A DNA stretch of 64,000 nucleotides from Akkermansiaceae bacterium (GCA_025354565.1 JANXMQ010000022.1:20836-84835); one strand, 5' to 3'; counted from the stretch's first letter, positions 34,704-43,992 are shown. Notes: generated by a model from the sequence alone, not told the origin. Program-made: numbers and translations.

Positions 34704-36074
34704 TCAGGGCCGGGGTGGGATAATTTTTACATGGGCGAGCACTTCTGGCGGTGGGTGGTTCGCGGTGATCCAGCTCTGAGCGGCGGCGGGATCAGAATTG
34801 CCCCAGCGGTTCAGCACATGGGCAAGGGCTGTCTGCCGGGCTGCCGGATCGCCGATCAGACCGGTCATGGCGATGGCATCGAGCGGCTTGGATTCCACCA
34901 GTACGCCGGACGCGAGGCCGCGCAGGTAGTCGGCATCCGCACCGGCCGGCTGGGTGTTGATCCATGCGGTGAGGTCGCTTGGGGAAACGCTTGTCCAAGT
35001 TCGCACGGCATTGTCAAAGGCCTCTTGTTTCGTAGTGGAATCGGCCATAGACCTAGCCCATTCCACGGCGGCCCGTGGCTCGGTGGCGGCCCAGGTTTGG
35101 GCGATGTAGGGGACTGATTGCGTGCGGATGACGCCATCTGGGAATGATGCCGCCCAATCGGCTGCCATCTTGGGATCGCTGGCGACCCAGAGGTTGAGCA
35201 ACATGTTGACGGAGGAAGCCTGCAAGTCGCCTGATAGAGACATCACCCACTTGGCGGCGGTAGCGGGGTCTTGGGTGCCGAGGACGTTAATCAACGCCTC
35301 TGCCACGTCCTTGCCGCCGGGTTTGTCGATCTGCCGGTCTGCCCATTCCATCGCTGCGCTGGGAGATTGGGCGCCCCAGGCGGCGGCGAGGATTTCCATG
35401 GCACCGGTCTTGCGGTCACCGGCGGCCATCGACTCGATCCATTTCGCGGCGGCGGTGGGATCTTTTGCCGCCCATGAGGAAACGAGCGCGGATTGGGGAC
35501 CCTCGGAGAGCAGTCCGGTGGGCAAGGTGGAGATCCAGGCAGCGGCGGCGGCCGGATCCGCGTCCGCCCATTCCCGGACGATCATGCCGAAGGCCTCGGT
35601 GGCTTGCGGTCCCTTGAGGTTCGTGGTGGCCCACTGGGATGCGGCGGCAGGATCGACGGACGCCCAGCCTGCGCAGGCGGCGTCATAACTTTCCTTCCTG
35701 AGCCGCCCAGCGGGCAGAGAGTCGGCCATGGTCATCGCGGCCATCGGGTCCGTTTTTGCCAATTCGCGCAACAGGCCGCTGACGAATGCAAGGCGCTCGG
35801 CAAAGCTTGTCATGCCCATGGATTTTTTCCAAGCCGCCTGAGGATCCTTGTCCGCAGCCAGGCGGCCTTTTGTCTCAAACAACTCACTGCCGTGCAGGTT
35901 CGTGCGGGGCGTATGCGGGGACTTCACGGTGGCGTAATGGCCAAGGTGGCCGCTGTCGGATTCCGCAGCGTCCTGTTTTACGGGCTGGAGAAACCAGATG
36001 GAACTCACGATCCCGGCACCGATCAGCGTTCCCACACCAAGCCATGCGATTTGGGGTCGGGAATGGGCTTTCAT
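34704..36074 (-). CDS. Membrane-anchored Trp/Ala repeat protein, paralogue 2
   Basis: 456 residues. Signal anchor (IAWLGVGTLIGAGIVSSIWFL) then the same W-x3-DP-x2-A-x2-W units (WASVDPAAASQW, WADADPAAAAAW, WAAKDPTAAAKW, WAATEPRAAVEW). It matches paralogue 1 along its whole length, including the conserved first repeats, the AVLVESKPLDAIAMT-type segment and the RVLNRWG/HVLNRWG ending, so the pair arose by tandem duplication. The gap to paralogue 1 is 26 nt and cotranscription is likely. Function unknown. Confidence 0.75.
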   Translation of the reverse strand: MKAHSRPQIAWLGVGTLIGAGIVSSIWFLQPVKQDAAESDSGHLGHYATVKSPHTPRTNLHGSELFETKGRLAADKDPQAAWKKSMGMTSFAERLAFVSGLLRELAKTDPMAAMTMADSLPAGRLRKESYDAACAGWASVDPAAASQWATTNLKGPQATEAFGMIVREWADADPAAAAAWISTLPTGLLSEGPQSALVSSWAAKDPTAAAKWIESMAAGDRKTGAMEILAAAWGAQSPSAAMEWADRQIDKPGGKDVAEALINVLGTQDPATAAKWVMSLSGDLQASSVNMLLNLWVASDPKMAADWAASFPDGVIRTQSVPYIAQTWAATEPRAAVEWARSMADSTTKQEAFDNAVRTWTSVSPSDLTAWINTQPAGADADYLRGLASGVLVESKPLDAIAMTGLIGDPAARQTALAHVLNRWGNSDPAAAQSWITANHPPPEVLAHVKIIPPRP

Positions 36075-36097
36075 GATAAATGCAGTGATGAGTTAAG

Positions 36098-36133
36098 AAA
36101 AAACCGAGGTTCCCGCAACTGCAAGAACCCCGG
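36098..36133 (-). terminator. Intrinsic terminator of the DxDxDG repeat gene
   Basis: Read on the minus strand: CCGGGGTTC, 12-nt loop, GAACCTCGG, then TTTTTT. It lies 29 nt after the stop at 36162, separating this gene from the repeat-protein pair. Confidence 0.82.
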
Positions 36134-36161
36134 CAATTAAGATTTTCAGGATGCTCGAGGC

Positions 36162-36869
36162 TTAGTTTTCACCGCCGCCGCCACCGCCGTTGTCGCCGTT
36201 GTCGTCGAGGCCGTCGCCGTTGGCATCGGAATCGTCAACATTGACAACGCCGTCGCCGTCTTCGTCCGTGTCGTCGGCATTGACCAAGCCGTCGCCATCA
36301 ATGTCATCATCGGTAGCATTGTCTTGGCCATCGCCGTCCACGTCCGTGTCTGTCGCGTTGGTTACGCCATCGCCATCCACATCGGTGTCGGTGCTGTTGT
36401 CCACGCTATCGCCGTCCACGTCGCTGTCGGTGGTATCGGAAACGGCATCGCCGTCGATGTCGGTTTCCAAATCTGAAACGTCCTTCAAGCCATCGCCGTC
36501 GATGTCCTGCTCCAGCGCGGAGTCGTCCGCGACGCCGTCACCGTCGATGTCCAACTCGGCATCCGAGGTATCGGGCAAGCCATCGGCATCGATGTCAAGT
36601 TCGGCGGGAGCGCCGTTAGCGAGAGCATCGCCGATGTGCTTGCCCTTGAAGGGGCCGGAAACGGCGACGCCGCCGTCCACGTTGCGATCTTGGCCGTTGA
36701 GTTTGCCATCGCCGTCCACGTCCGCATCGGAGATGTTCGGGATGCCGTCGCCATCGAGGTCGCGCAGGGCGCTGGCCTGGACACGGCCGAAGCCGAGACC
36801 CGCCACCATGGTGGTTGCGATTGCCATGCCTCTCAGGGCATGGAACTTATTGAGTTGATTGATTTTCAT
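36162..36869 (-). CDS. Exported DxDxDG repeat protein, probably calcium-binding
   Basis: 235 residues with a signal peptide (MKINQLNKFHALRGMAIATTMVAGLGFG). Almost the whole mature part is a series of Asp-rich turns such as DLDGDGIPN, DVDGDGKLN, DIDGDGVAD and DEDGDGVVN about every 10-20 residues, resembling thrombospondin type 3 / EF-loop repeats that bind Ca2+. It ends with a Gly-rich GGGGGGEN. It may be an extracellular structural or adhesive protein. The antisense strand also shows a 222-codon open frame because of repeat bias; it is a shadow. Confidence 0.8.
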   Translation of the reverse strand: MKINQLNKFHALRGMAIATTMVAGLGFGRVQASALRDLDGDGIPNISDADVDGDGKLNGQDRNVDGGVAVSGPFKGKHIGDALANGAPAELDIDADGLPDTSDAELDIDGDGVADDSALEQDIDGDGLKDVSDLETDIDGDAVSDTTDSDVDGDSVDNSTDTDVDGDGVTNATDTDVDGDGQDNATDDDIDGDGLVNADDTDEDGDGVVNVDDSDANGDGLDDNGDNGGGGGGEN

Positions 36870-37038
36870 AACTTAGTGGTGTGGTGTGTTTTTGGTTTGG
36901 TTTGCGCACAAGGGAACTTGCGCTTGAAACTCATTTCGCACAAATTATCGTGCTGCACAATAAACAAATCGTAACAACCTTGAAATAATCGCCACGCGAT
37001 CACGTAAGGCCGATGACACCGTCATTTTAGCACGGGCA

Positions 37039-38277
37039 TCACTCTTCCAGCATCTTTCCGGCAGTGGCGGCGTCGATGGGGTGGAAGTCTGGGTTCATGC
37101 TCAGGGCTTGGTTGAAACAGCGGCGGGCAGCTTCGGGGTGCTTGAGAGCGACCTCGATCATGCCGGCGTGGAATTGCATTTCCGAGTCCGGGGTTTTCCA
37201 TTTCATGGCTTGCCGGATCATGCGTCGGGCTTCTTCGGGTTGGCCGGATTTTAGCAGACACCAGGCGAGGGTATCGGCGACGTTGACGTTTTTGTAAACC
37301 TCGTAGGCGGTGCGGGCTTCCTTGAGGGCGGTCTCGAGTTCGCGGTCGTGGTCGGCATAAAAGCGGGCGAGAAGGGCGCTGTTCGGGTGGGGATACTGGC
37401 GGTGGAATGAGATTAGGCGGTCGGATTGATCCTGGGATTTCTGTTCCTGACCGGTGAGGTGATAGAGATCGACGAGCGCGGCCATGGCCTCGTGGTTGGG
37501 GGTGATGCTGGCGGATTTTTCGTAGAGTTCGATGGCCTTGGGGTAGTCCTTTTTAGCGGCATGGATGCGGGCAAGCGTGGCGAGGATGCGGGGGTTTTCC
37601 GGGGCGGCGGCGAGGGCTTGGGTGGCGAGGGCTTCTGCCGGGGGGATGGCCCCGGATTGGAAATTCATGATCGCGAGCTCGGCCTGGCACCAGGCGGCGT
37701 TCTCGGGGTGGGGGCCACCGGCTTTGATGGCCTGTTGCATGAGGGCGCGACCGCGAGTGATGTCGCCGGTGAGCCAGAGCAAATGCCCAGCGCGGCTCAG
37801 AGTTGAGAGGTCTGAGCGGGATTGGAGGGCGACTTGGTATTGGTCGAAGGCCTCGTCGTAGTTGCCGAGTTCTACCGCGCCATCGCCGATGAGCGAGTGG
37901 GCATCGACTTGATGCGGGTCCATGGCGAGGGCTTTTTCCGACCATTGTCTGCCAGCGGTGAAATTGTGTTCGGAATTTTTCACCCAGGCCATACCGACGA
38001 TGGCATCAAGATTGTCCGGCTGGATCGAGAGGGCTTTACTAAAGGCGGCGGAGGCCGGGGCGAAGTCTTGCCCGACAGTGTTGCGGGCCTGCTGCATGAG
38101 GGAGTTGCCGAGATTTACCCAGGTCTGCGGGCTGGCCGCTTTGGGCTTCGCAGGACTTGGCGCTGCGGCGATGACTGGGGTGAGGGCGGAGGCGGATTTC
38201 CCGATTTCCGGGGTCTGGGCGGTGGCGGCTGAGGCACAGGCCGAGGCGATGAATAGGGCAAAGGTGGATGATTTCAT
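37039..38277 (-). CDS. Exported tetratricopeptide-repeat protein
   Basis: 412 residues with a signal peptide (MKSSTFALFIASACASAATA). TPR units run from about residue 50: FAPASAAFSKALSIQPDNLDAI, WSEKALAMDPHQVDAH, YDEAFDQYQVAL, YPKAIELYEKSASITPNHEAM, ARRCFNQALSMNPDF. It is a likely scaffold for periplasmic protein interaction. It follows the DUF4331 gene on the same strand after 64 nt with a strong hairpin between; DUF4331 and TPR genes are commonly adjacent, so a joint role is plausible though unknown. Confidence 0.82.
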   Translation of the reverse strand: MKSSTFALFIASACASAATAQTPEIGKSASALTPVIAAAPSPAKPKAASPQTWVNLGNSLMQQARNTVGQDFAPASAAFSKALSIQPDNLDAIVGMAWVKNSEHNFTAGRQWSEKALAMDPHQVDAHSLIGDGAVELGNYDEAFDQYQVALQSRSDLSTLSRAGHLLWLTGDITRGRALMQQAIKAGGPHPENAAWCQAELAIMNFQSGAIPPAEALATQALAAAPENPRILATLARIHAAKKDYPKAIELYEKSASITPNHEAMAALVDLYHLTGQEQKSQDQSDRLISFHRQYPHPNSALLARFYADHDRELETALKEARTAYEVYKNVNVADTLAWCLLKSGQPEEARRMIRQAMKWKTPDSEMQFHAGMIEVALKHPEAARRCFNQALSMNPDFHPIDAATAGKMLEE

Positions 38278-38292
38278 GTTAGGAAAGGGAAG

Positions 38293-38325
38293 GCAGGCGG
38301 CATCGGGGGGAGAGATGCCGCCTGC
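38293..38325 (-). terminator. Strong hairpin between the DUF4331 and TPR genes
   Basis: GCAGGCGGCATC and GATGCCGCCTGC form a perfect 12-bp stem with a 9-nt loop. No T tract follows, only CTTCCCTTTCC on the minus strand. It may be a partial terminator or an mRNA-stabilising element that lowers expression of the TPR gene relative to the DUF4331 gene. Confidence 0.6.
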
Positions 38326-38341
38326 GGGGAGTAGTTAGTTG

Positions 38342-39838
38342 TTACGGAGCTTGGCGTTGGTTCACGGAGGCTCCGGAGTGGGGGGTGCCGAGGTAGGGGA
38401 AGACCTGGTTGTAGAGTTCGTCGTTGGAGTCAACATTGTCGCCGACGACGGTGATCGTGGAGTATGCCGGGCCACTTGCGATGGCGGACAGCGCGATGTC
38501 CACCACGTCGTCGCCGATGCGGCGACCGTTCGGCCAGCCGCCAGTATCGCCCCCCACGACGCTGAGACGGTTGAAACCAGACTGGCCGGGAAGCTTGACC
38601 GGGGCGGTGGTGGTATCGATACGCAAGACGTCGGGAATGAAGATCGCGACGAGGTCCGAGCGATTATCGATCTGGGTCGGCGAGGTGCCATCGGTGCCGA
38701 AGAGGACCTTGTTGATGAGGAAGGCGATTTCGGGGGTCTGGGCGTATTGCTTGAAGGAAGCGGCGTCATTTTCCGGCAGGGTTCTGTTATAGTTGTCCTT
38801 GCCGCGGAGGGCGACGAGCACCTCGTTGAACAGAGGATTGCCCAAACGGTTCACTTGAATCCAGCCACCGCCACTGACGGGACCGGCCTTCGTGCTGCGC
38901 AGGGTCACGGCCTTGCGACTCACCGAGGCATAGATGCCGACGCCGGTTTGCGCCCCGAGTAAGGGACTGGTGTAGGCGACGGGGGTCAATTTCGAGAGCG
39001 GGATTTGCATGGCGTAGGTGAGCACGTTGAAGCCCTTGAAGCCGTCCACGCCGCCGCCATCTTGGCCGAGGCCGTCGTTGGCATTGCCGTTGTTGTCAAT
39101 GATACGGGGATTGAGGAAATCGAATATCCCCGGCGTGTCCGCATAGAATCCGTCATCACGAGGGCCGGCCCAGACGGTGATGCCCGTGCTGAGTTCGGTG
39201 ATCGCTTGCTTGGTCAGGCTGTCGAGATTTGACAACTTGGTGGCACCGGAGATGGCCAGACCGTCTGTCCCGTTGTAGGCCGGGGTGGTGCGGGCACCGA
39301 CGTTCGGTGGAGCGGTGGGCAGGCCACGAGCCTCGAAGATGGGATCTACCTTGTCGGGAACGTGGGTGCTGAAACGGAATGTCTGGGTGAAATTCTGTTT
39401 CCCGTCGCCAATCGTGGTGATCGGCCCGACTTCCGTGCCACGGCCGTAGGAAAGAATGGTGTCGGGATTTTTCACGTCCGTGATGGACGAGAAATTGAAA
39501 TCAAACCGCTTCGTTTCCTTGCCCGTCACCGGATCGGTTATGTGGATGCTATAACGCGCATCGTCGGCGAAACGCTCGTAGATCCCGCCATCGCCGGGTT
39601 CCGAAAACGGTCGGACGGAGACCAAGACGTTGAGGACTTTCACGGTCGGGTCATTGTACTTCGTGCCGATGAAGGCGTAGAGGTCTGTTAGGTTGGCCTG
39701 CGGGTCCTGCTTAATGAGCGGGGCGTCGCTGTGGCTGGATGCCTGCGCCGTGATGGGGCAGACGAAAGCCCCGCAAACGAGCGGGGCGAGCCGGCAAATG
39801 ATTGCGCGGCGGCGTGTTGATGTTGTGTTGTTTTTCAT
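38342..39838 (-). CDS. DUF4331-family exported protein
   Basis: 498 residues. The start carries an Arg-rich signal (TRRRAIICRLAPLVCGAFVCPITAQA) then SSHSDAPLIKQDPQANLTDLYAFIG, the classical opening of the DUF4331 family. Other family segments include GRGTEVGPIT, FAGPRDDGFYAD-type WAGPRDDGFYADTPGIFDFL, and NDAASFKQYAQTPEIA. The family is exported, of beta-rich fold, with no assigned reaction. Upstream of the TPR gene in a presumed two-gene operon. The start is the ATG at 39838. Confidence 0.86.
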   Translation of the reverse strand: MKNNTTSTRRRAIICRLAPLVCGAFVCPITAQASSHSDAPLIKQDPQANLTDLYAFIGTKYNDPTVKVLNVLVSVRPFSEPGDGGIYERFADDARYSIHITDPVTGKETKRFDFNFSSITDVKNPDTILSYGRGTEVGPITTIGDGKQNFTQTFRFSTHVPDKVDPIFEARGLPTAPPNVGARTTPAYNGTDGLAISGATKLSNLDSLTKQAITELSTGITVWAGPRDDGFYADTPGIFDFLNPRIIDNNGNANDGLGQDGGGVDGFKGFNVLTYAMQIPLSKLTPVAYTSPLLGAQTGVGIYASVSRKAVTLRSTKAGPVSGGGWIQVNRLGNPLFNEVLVALRGKDNYNRTLPENDAASFKQYAQTPEIAFLINKVLFGTDGTSPTQIDNRSDLVAIFIPDVLRIDTTTAPVKLPGQSGFNRLSVVGGDTGGWPNGRRIGDDVVDIALSAIASGPAYSTITVVGDNVDSNDELYNQVFPYLGTPHSGASVNQRQAP

Positions 39839-40025
39839 GGGATAAGTGGGCTTGGGTTTACATAACAGCGATGTGCGTCATGCACCAAACTTTCAACCGC
39901 ACCATGTCTTGGCCTCTTCTTGCGGTCAAAATCCTGACGGATTCAATTTTGAATAGGGGTATTGCAAATGGGATCAAATTCCCGTTTGTGTCGGCGGTCC
40001 TGCTCGCCAAGGTGCGGGGCGCTGC

Positions 40026-40382
40026 ATGAAATTCTCGATTTACATAATTGCCATGGTAATTCTCGGCCTAGCCATCCACTTGACTAACAGTCATGATGCT
40101 GCCGTGCTAGTACCCTTACCGGCGCAGGCCACCAAGACCCGGCACGCCACCACACCGCCACCGCCCACCCCAAAGGAAGTAATGACGATGGGTCCTGCAG
40201 AATGGGGAAAACGCTTCGACCAAGCACCCACAGCCATCGCTCCGCAAACCCGCAAGTCCATCATCCGAACGGCCGCGGAACTTCAGGAAATTCTCGCCGC
40301 CGGAGCGGATCCGCATGGCGATGATGTACGCGTTTATGTCGATGCGATCCTCGCGCTGGTAGCCAGCCACGGCGACGAGTGA
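40026..40382 (+). CDS. Small membrane-anchored or exported protein, unrecognised
   Basis: 118 residues: hydrophobic N-terminus (FSIYIIAMVILGLAIHLT), a Pro-rich spacer (TTPPPPTPKE), then a helical region (GPAEWGKRFDQAPTAIAPQTRKSIIRTAAELQEILAAG). No family recognised. An ATTCAA-TT-TTGAAT palindrome at 39941-39954, 72 nt upstream, lies in the A+T-rich leader and may be a regulatory site. Coding support: no longer ORF overlaps on the other strand and the codon use matches neighbours. Confidence 0.5.
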   Translation: MKFSIYIIAMVILGLAIHLTNSHDAAVLVPLPAQATKTRHATTPPPPTPKEVMTMGPAEWGKRFDQAPTAIAPQTRKSIIRTAAELQEILAAGADPHGDDVRVYVDAILALVASHGDE

Positions 40383-40523
40383 GCGCGCAGATTTTAGAGC
40401 CTGTTTAACGAACTGCTGGGTTGCCGGAGGGAACGATATTTCCTGTCACCGTCAGCACCTGAGCCTGATTCCCCCCCCAAATGGGACGGGTCTTTTGCCA
40501 TGAGCGTGAAAAAAAGTTGATGG

Positions 40524-41444
40524 ATGCCAATACTAATGAAGATTGGATACCTCCTGCCTATGAATGAGGTGACCAAGAAGATACATCCAGATATCCAACA
40601 ACTGCCAAGCCTTACTTTGCGGCAGATGGAGGTGTTTTTCGCGGTTTGCCGGGAGGGATCGTATGCGAACGCCGCTTTGGAACTGAGAAGCACCCGTCCT
40701 AACATAAAGCGCGTCTGTGAGGATTTCCAGAAGGCGGTGGGACGCCCATTGTTCGAGGAGCGACCGGACAGGACCTTGCAGCCCACGACTTTCGCGAATG
40801 AATTGCTCACGCAGACTGGAACACTTTCGAGAAGCCTGCGCCATCTGACGGAGAGTGTCAGGTCGCTACACGAAAAAGGGCGGATCCTGCGCTTCGCGGC
40901 TGCGGGGGAGTTGTTCAAAGGCGGGCTTTTCACGGATTTCCTAGCCCGGCTTAGAATTTCGGATGCTTTCCGCCCGTGCTTCCTGCGGATCGAGGCGAAT
41001 CGCTACCGCATCGCCTTGCTTAATGCGGAGTGCGATGTCTATTTTGGCGCGGGTATCGTCGCTTCGAATCGTCTGGAACTGGTGGACTTGGGCGGTATCC
41101 CTTGGACCTTCAAACAAGGCGGCAGCGTCCTGACGAAAATTCCCTCCAAACCCGCAGACATGGCATCCGGCAAGTGGTGGATAGCGGAAACAGGTGATCC
41201 ACCGGCCAGCGAGAGTATCCTGCAAGCCCTCCATCTAGCGGGAGCATCTGGCGGACGAATTCTCAAGGAAAACTCTGCGGATCAGCCTGCGAACGACGAA
41301 ATAGTTCTGCATCACGACATTACCTCTCCGCCGCAGCCCGGTCGGCGCGACGGGTGGCCGAGCTTCCGCTTTTCTGCGGTTCTTAAAAAACAACACCCAT
41401 ACTCCGAGTTGATGGCCCGCCTCACAGGAGTCGCCCTCGCTTGA
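40524..41444 (+). CDS. LysR-type transcriptional regulator (divergent)
   Basis: 306 residues. Winged helix at the N-terminus (SLTLRQMEVFFAVCREGSYANAALELRSTRPNIKRVCEDFQKAVGRPLFEERP), then a weakly conserved type-2 periplasmic-binding-like effector domain. The helix-turn-helix departs from consensus (TRPNIKRVCEDF instead of SQPAVSRQI). Possible starts are 40524, 40536 and 40560; none has a strong ribosome site. The stop is 3 nt before a second LysR gene, so the two regulators are cotranscribed, and no target operon is adjacent. Confidence 0.78.
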   Translation: MPILMKIGYLLPMNEVTKKIHPDIQQLPSLTLRQMEVFFAVCREGSYANAALELRSTRPNIKRVCEDFQKAVGRPLFEERPDRTLQPTTFANELLTQTGTLSRSLRHLTESVRSLHEKGRILRFAAAGELFKGGLFTDFLARLRISDAFRPCFLRIEANRYRIALLNAECDVYFGAGIVASNRLELVDLGGIPWTFKQGGSVLTKIPSKPADMASGKWWIAETGDPPASESILQALHLAGASGGRILKENSADQPANDEIVLHHDITSPPQPGRRDGWPSFRFSAVLKKQHPYSELMARLTGVALA

Positions 41445-41447
41445 CCC

Positions 41448-42377
41448 ATGGACATCGACCTCAACTGTCTGCTGGTCTTTCGCCATCTGGCGCAAAGCGG
41501 AAGTTTCACCGAAACCGGCAAACGTTGGAACGTCTCGCAACCCGCAGTGAGCGTGATGATCGGAAGACTGGAGTCGGCCGCGGGGCTAATTCTACTCGAA
41601 CGATCCAATGCTGGAACGAAACTCGCTGCGGATGGGGTCCTTTTTCTTGAGCACGCGAACGAGGTCTGTGAAGCCTATCTCGCGTTCATCGACGGCATGC
41701 ACACCATCGGGCGTCGCCTGGACCGGCAAGTGTTAGTAGGTATCGACAGTTCTTGGTTTGGCTCCGTTCTCAAACAGAAATTTCCCACGCTCATCTCACC
41801 AAGTGGCGTCACGCCGATCATTCGGGAGATCAGCGGCATCTGGCGGGAAATGTTGCAGACCACCCAACTCGATGTCATACTCGCCAGTCGCTTTCTGCAT
41901 GCGGGACTGTCCAGCGACATCCAGGAAGCGGTGATTCGAAAAGAACGTGGCATCACGGTGGCCTGGAACCCGGCTTTCCATTCGTTCGATGAGGCAAACT
42001 TCAGTTTTCCAGAAATCCTCCGCAACAGCGTGCTCATGCCAGACCCAGGAGTGGTGTCGAACTTCGCCACCTCGCTAAAAGTCTGGTGCGAGCAAGCCTA
42101 CGGCATCCAGCCAACAAACACCGTGGAATTCAGTTCGGAAGCCGATGCGGCAGCGGCGGCGAACGCTGGCCTCGGCGTGCTGATCGCCCCAGGCGACGCC
42201 ATGCCACGACTCGGTAAGTGCGGGGAAAGCCTGACCCATGTGCGAACCTTCGAGTTTCTACTACCCGAATCGTTCACCCTCGGCGTCTATTGCAGGAGCG
42301 ACGAAACATCCCGGGACGTTCTCGCTGTCGCAGCCAGCATCGTGAAACTTGGCAGGAAATTATTTCCGCAAGTCTGA
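41448..42377 (+). CDS. LysR-type transcriptional regulator
   Basis: 309 residues. Canonical N-terminal HTH: DLNCLLVFRHLAQSGSFTETGKRWNVSQPAVSVMIGRLESAAGLILLERS. The C-terminal part is the effector-binding fold. It is 3 nt downstream of another LysR gene in the same direction and convergent with rimO. Targets unknown. Two LysR genes in one operon raise the possibility of hetero-oligomers, which is inference. Confidence 0.86.
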   Translation: MDIDLNCLLVFRHLAQSGSFTETGKRWNVSQPAVSVMIGRLESAAGLILLERSNAGTKLAADGVLFLEHANEVCEAYLAFIDGMHTIGRRLDRQVLVGIDSSWFGSVLKQKFPTLISPSGVTPIIREISGIWREMLQTTQLDVILASRFLHAGLSSDIQEAVIRKERGITVAWNPAFHSFDEANFSFPEILRNSVLMPDPGVVSNFATSLKVWCEQAYGIQPTNTVEFSSEADAAAAANAGLGVLIAPGDAMPRLGKCGESLTHVRTFEFLLPESFTLGVYCRSDETSRDVLAVAASIVKLGRKLFPQV

Positions 42378-42517
42378 GTAACGGCCGGATTTGGAATACC
42401 CATTGAATAGTCATCCAGTCGGAAGGCGTGAATTGGGCTGTTCTGTTTCATGCCGTTTCCATTACGGAACGCGCCACAAAATGTGCGGACATCATGGGTT
42501 GAAGGTTCCGATTTTCC

Positions 42518-43921
42518 TCACCGCGCCGCTACCAGATCATAGCCGCGCCAGTCGCCGATGGTGACTTGGGCGAACTCGCCGACTGGGATTTCCTCATCGA
42601 CCATCACCGAGCCGTCGATTTCCGGGGCGTCCCACTCGGTGCGGGCGACGCCGGGTTGCTCGACTAACACTCTGACAGATTTGCCGACCTGGGCTTGGTT
42701 GGTTTCCGAGGCGATGCGCTGGAGCGCGGCCATGGCGCGGGACCAGCGGCTGCTGCGGGTCTTGTGGTGGAGCTGACCATCCATTTTGTAGGCGCGGGTT
42801 CCTTCTTCTTTCGAGTATTGGAAAACTCCGGCGCGTTCGAAACGGAACTCTTCGATGAAATCCAACAACTCTTGGAAATCTTGCTCGGTCTCGCCGGGGA
42901 AACCGACGATGAACGTCGTCCGAATGCCAAGGCCGGGGATGCCGGCTCTCATGCGGCGGAGCAGGTCGCGGATGTAATCGCCGCTGGTCACGCGCTTCAT
43001 CGCGGTGAGCATTCGATCCGAAATATGTTGGAGCGGGATGTCCACGTATTTGGCGACCTTGTCGCACTCGGCGATGGTGGTGATGAGTTCGTCCGACCAA
43101 TGCGCGGGGTGGGTGTAGAGCAGGCGGACCCAGAAATCGCCTTCGATCTTGTTGATCTCGCGGAGCAGGGTGGAGAGCGACTCGCCTCTGCTGGAATCGA
43201 CGGGCGAACTCGGCGTCGGCCGTTTGCCTTCCCACTGGTCCATGCCGAAGTAAGTGGTGTCCTGCGAGATCAGGTTGATTTCCTTCACCCCGGATGCGAC
43301 GAGTGCCTGGACTTCTCTAACGACGGAGTCCTGCGTGCGCGAGCGGTGTTTGCCACGGATGGTGGGGATGATGCAGAAGGTGCAGGTGTGGTTGCAGCCC
43401 TCGGCGATTTTTACATAGGCGAAATGATCCGGTGTTAGACGGATGCGTGGTGTCGAGTAGTCCGGGACGTATTGCGGCTTGAGGGTGACGAAGTCGCGTG
43501 GATCTTCGGTGGCGGAGGGGCCTTCAGTTTTCTGAACCTCGTCAGCGTTTTGCTTGCCTAGCAGATTTTCAATGATCGGTGCGACCTTGGTGATCTGGTC
43601 GAGTCCGATGAAGGCATCCACCTCGGGCATGATACCGGGCAGGTCCTTGGCGAAGCGTTGGGATAAACAACCGGCGACGATGATTTTCTGGCGGGCGCGG
43701 TCCGGATCATCGGTGCGGTCCTTCACTGCGCCGAAGATGGCGTCGATGGATTCCTGTTTCGCCATGTCAATGAACGAACAGGTATTGATGATGAGGACAT
43801 CGGCCAGCTCGGGATCAGGCGTCAAAGACATGCCAGCCTGGGCGAGATGACCGATCATGACTTCCGAGTCGATCAGGTTTTTCGCGCAGCCGAGTGAGAT
43901 GAGGCCTACTGTGGTGGACAT
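42518..43921 (-). CDS. rimO: Ribosomal protein S12 methylthiotransferase
   Basis: 467 residues. The N-terminal MTTase domain has three cysteines for an auxiliary [4Fe-4S] cluster (SLGCAKNLIDSE, NTCSF, GCLSQR). The radical-SAM core has the CNHTCTFCIIP motif for the second cluster. A C-terminal TRAM domain follows. RimO adds a methylthio group to an Asp of ribosomal protein S12; the LGCAKN (rather than TxGCQxN) start separates it from MiaB. ATG at 43921, preceded by a heptanucleotide array instead of a clear ribosome site. Confidence 0.95.
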   Translation of the reverse strand: MSTTVGLISLGCAKNLIDSEVMIGHLAQAGMSLTPDPELADVLIINTCSFIDMAKQESIDAIFGAVKDRTDDPDRARQKIIVAGCLSQRFAKDLPGIMPEVDAFIGLDQITKVAPIIENLLGKQNADEVQKTEGPSATEDPRDFVTLKPQYVPDYSTPRIRLTPDHFAYVKIAEGCNHTCTFCIIPTIRGKHRSRTQDSVVREVQALVASGVKEINLISQDTTYFGMDQWEGKRPTPSSPVDSSRGESLSTLLREINKIEGDFWVRLLYTHPAHWSDELITTIAECDKVAKYVDIPLQHISDRMLTAMKRVTSGDYIRDLLRRMRAGIPGLGIRTTFIVGFPGETEQDFQELLDFIEEFRFERAGVFQYSKEEGTRAYKMDGQLHHKTRSSRWSRAMAALQRIASETNQAQVGKSVRVLVEQPGVARTEWDAPEIDGSVMVDEEIPVGEFAQVTIGDWRGYDLVAAR

Positions 43922-43925
43922 GCAG

Positions 43926-43992
43926 TTGATTTGAAATTTGAGATTTCAGATTTCAGATTTGAGATTTGAGATTTCAGATTTCAGATTTGAAA
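43926..43992 (-). repeat. Heptanucleotide array (SAAATCT)n before rimO
   Basis: On the minus strand this reads as successive CAAATCT/GAAATCT heptads (about seven clean units, then CAAATTT CAAATC), ending 5-10 nt before the rimO ATG. It fills the gap to the preceding gene's stop. It is the same heptad and orientation as before ftsZ. Confidence 0.8.

Noticed and set aside
36190-36858. 222-codon plus-strand Ser/Pro-rich ORF opposite the DxDxDG gene
   Set aside because: It is the antisense of the GAT/GAC-rich repeats and has no signal peptide or independent support.
43926-43992. Heptad array considered as a CRISPR
   Set aside because: Units are seven bases and contiguous, with no spacers; no cas genes in the window.
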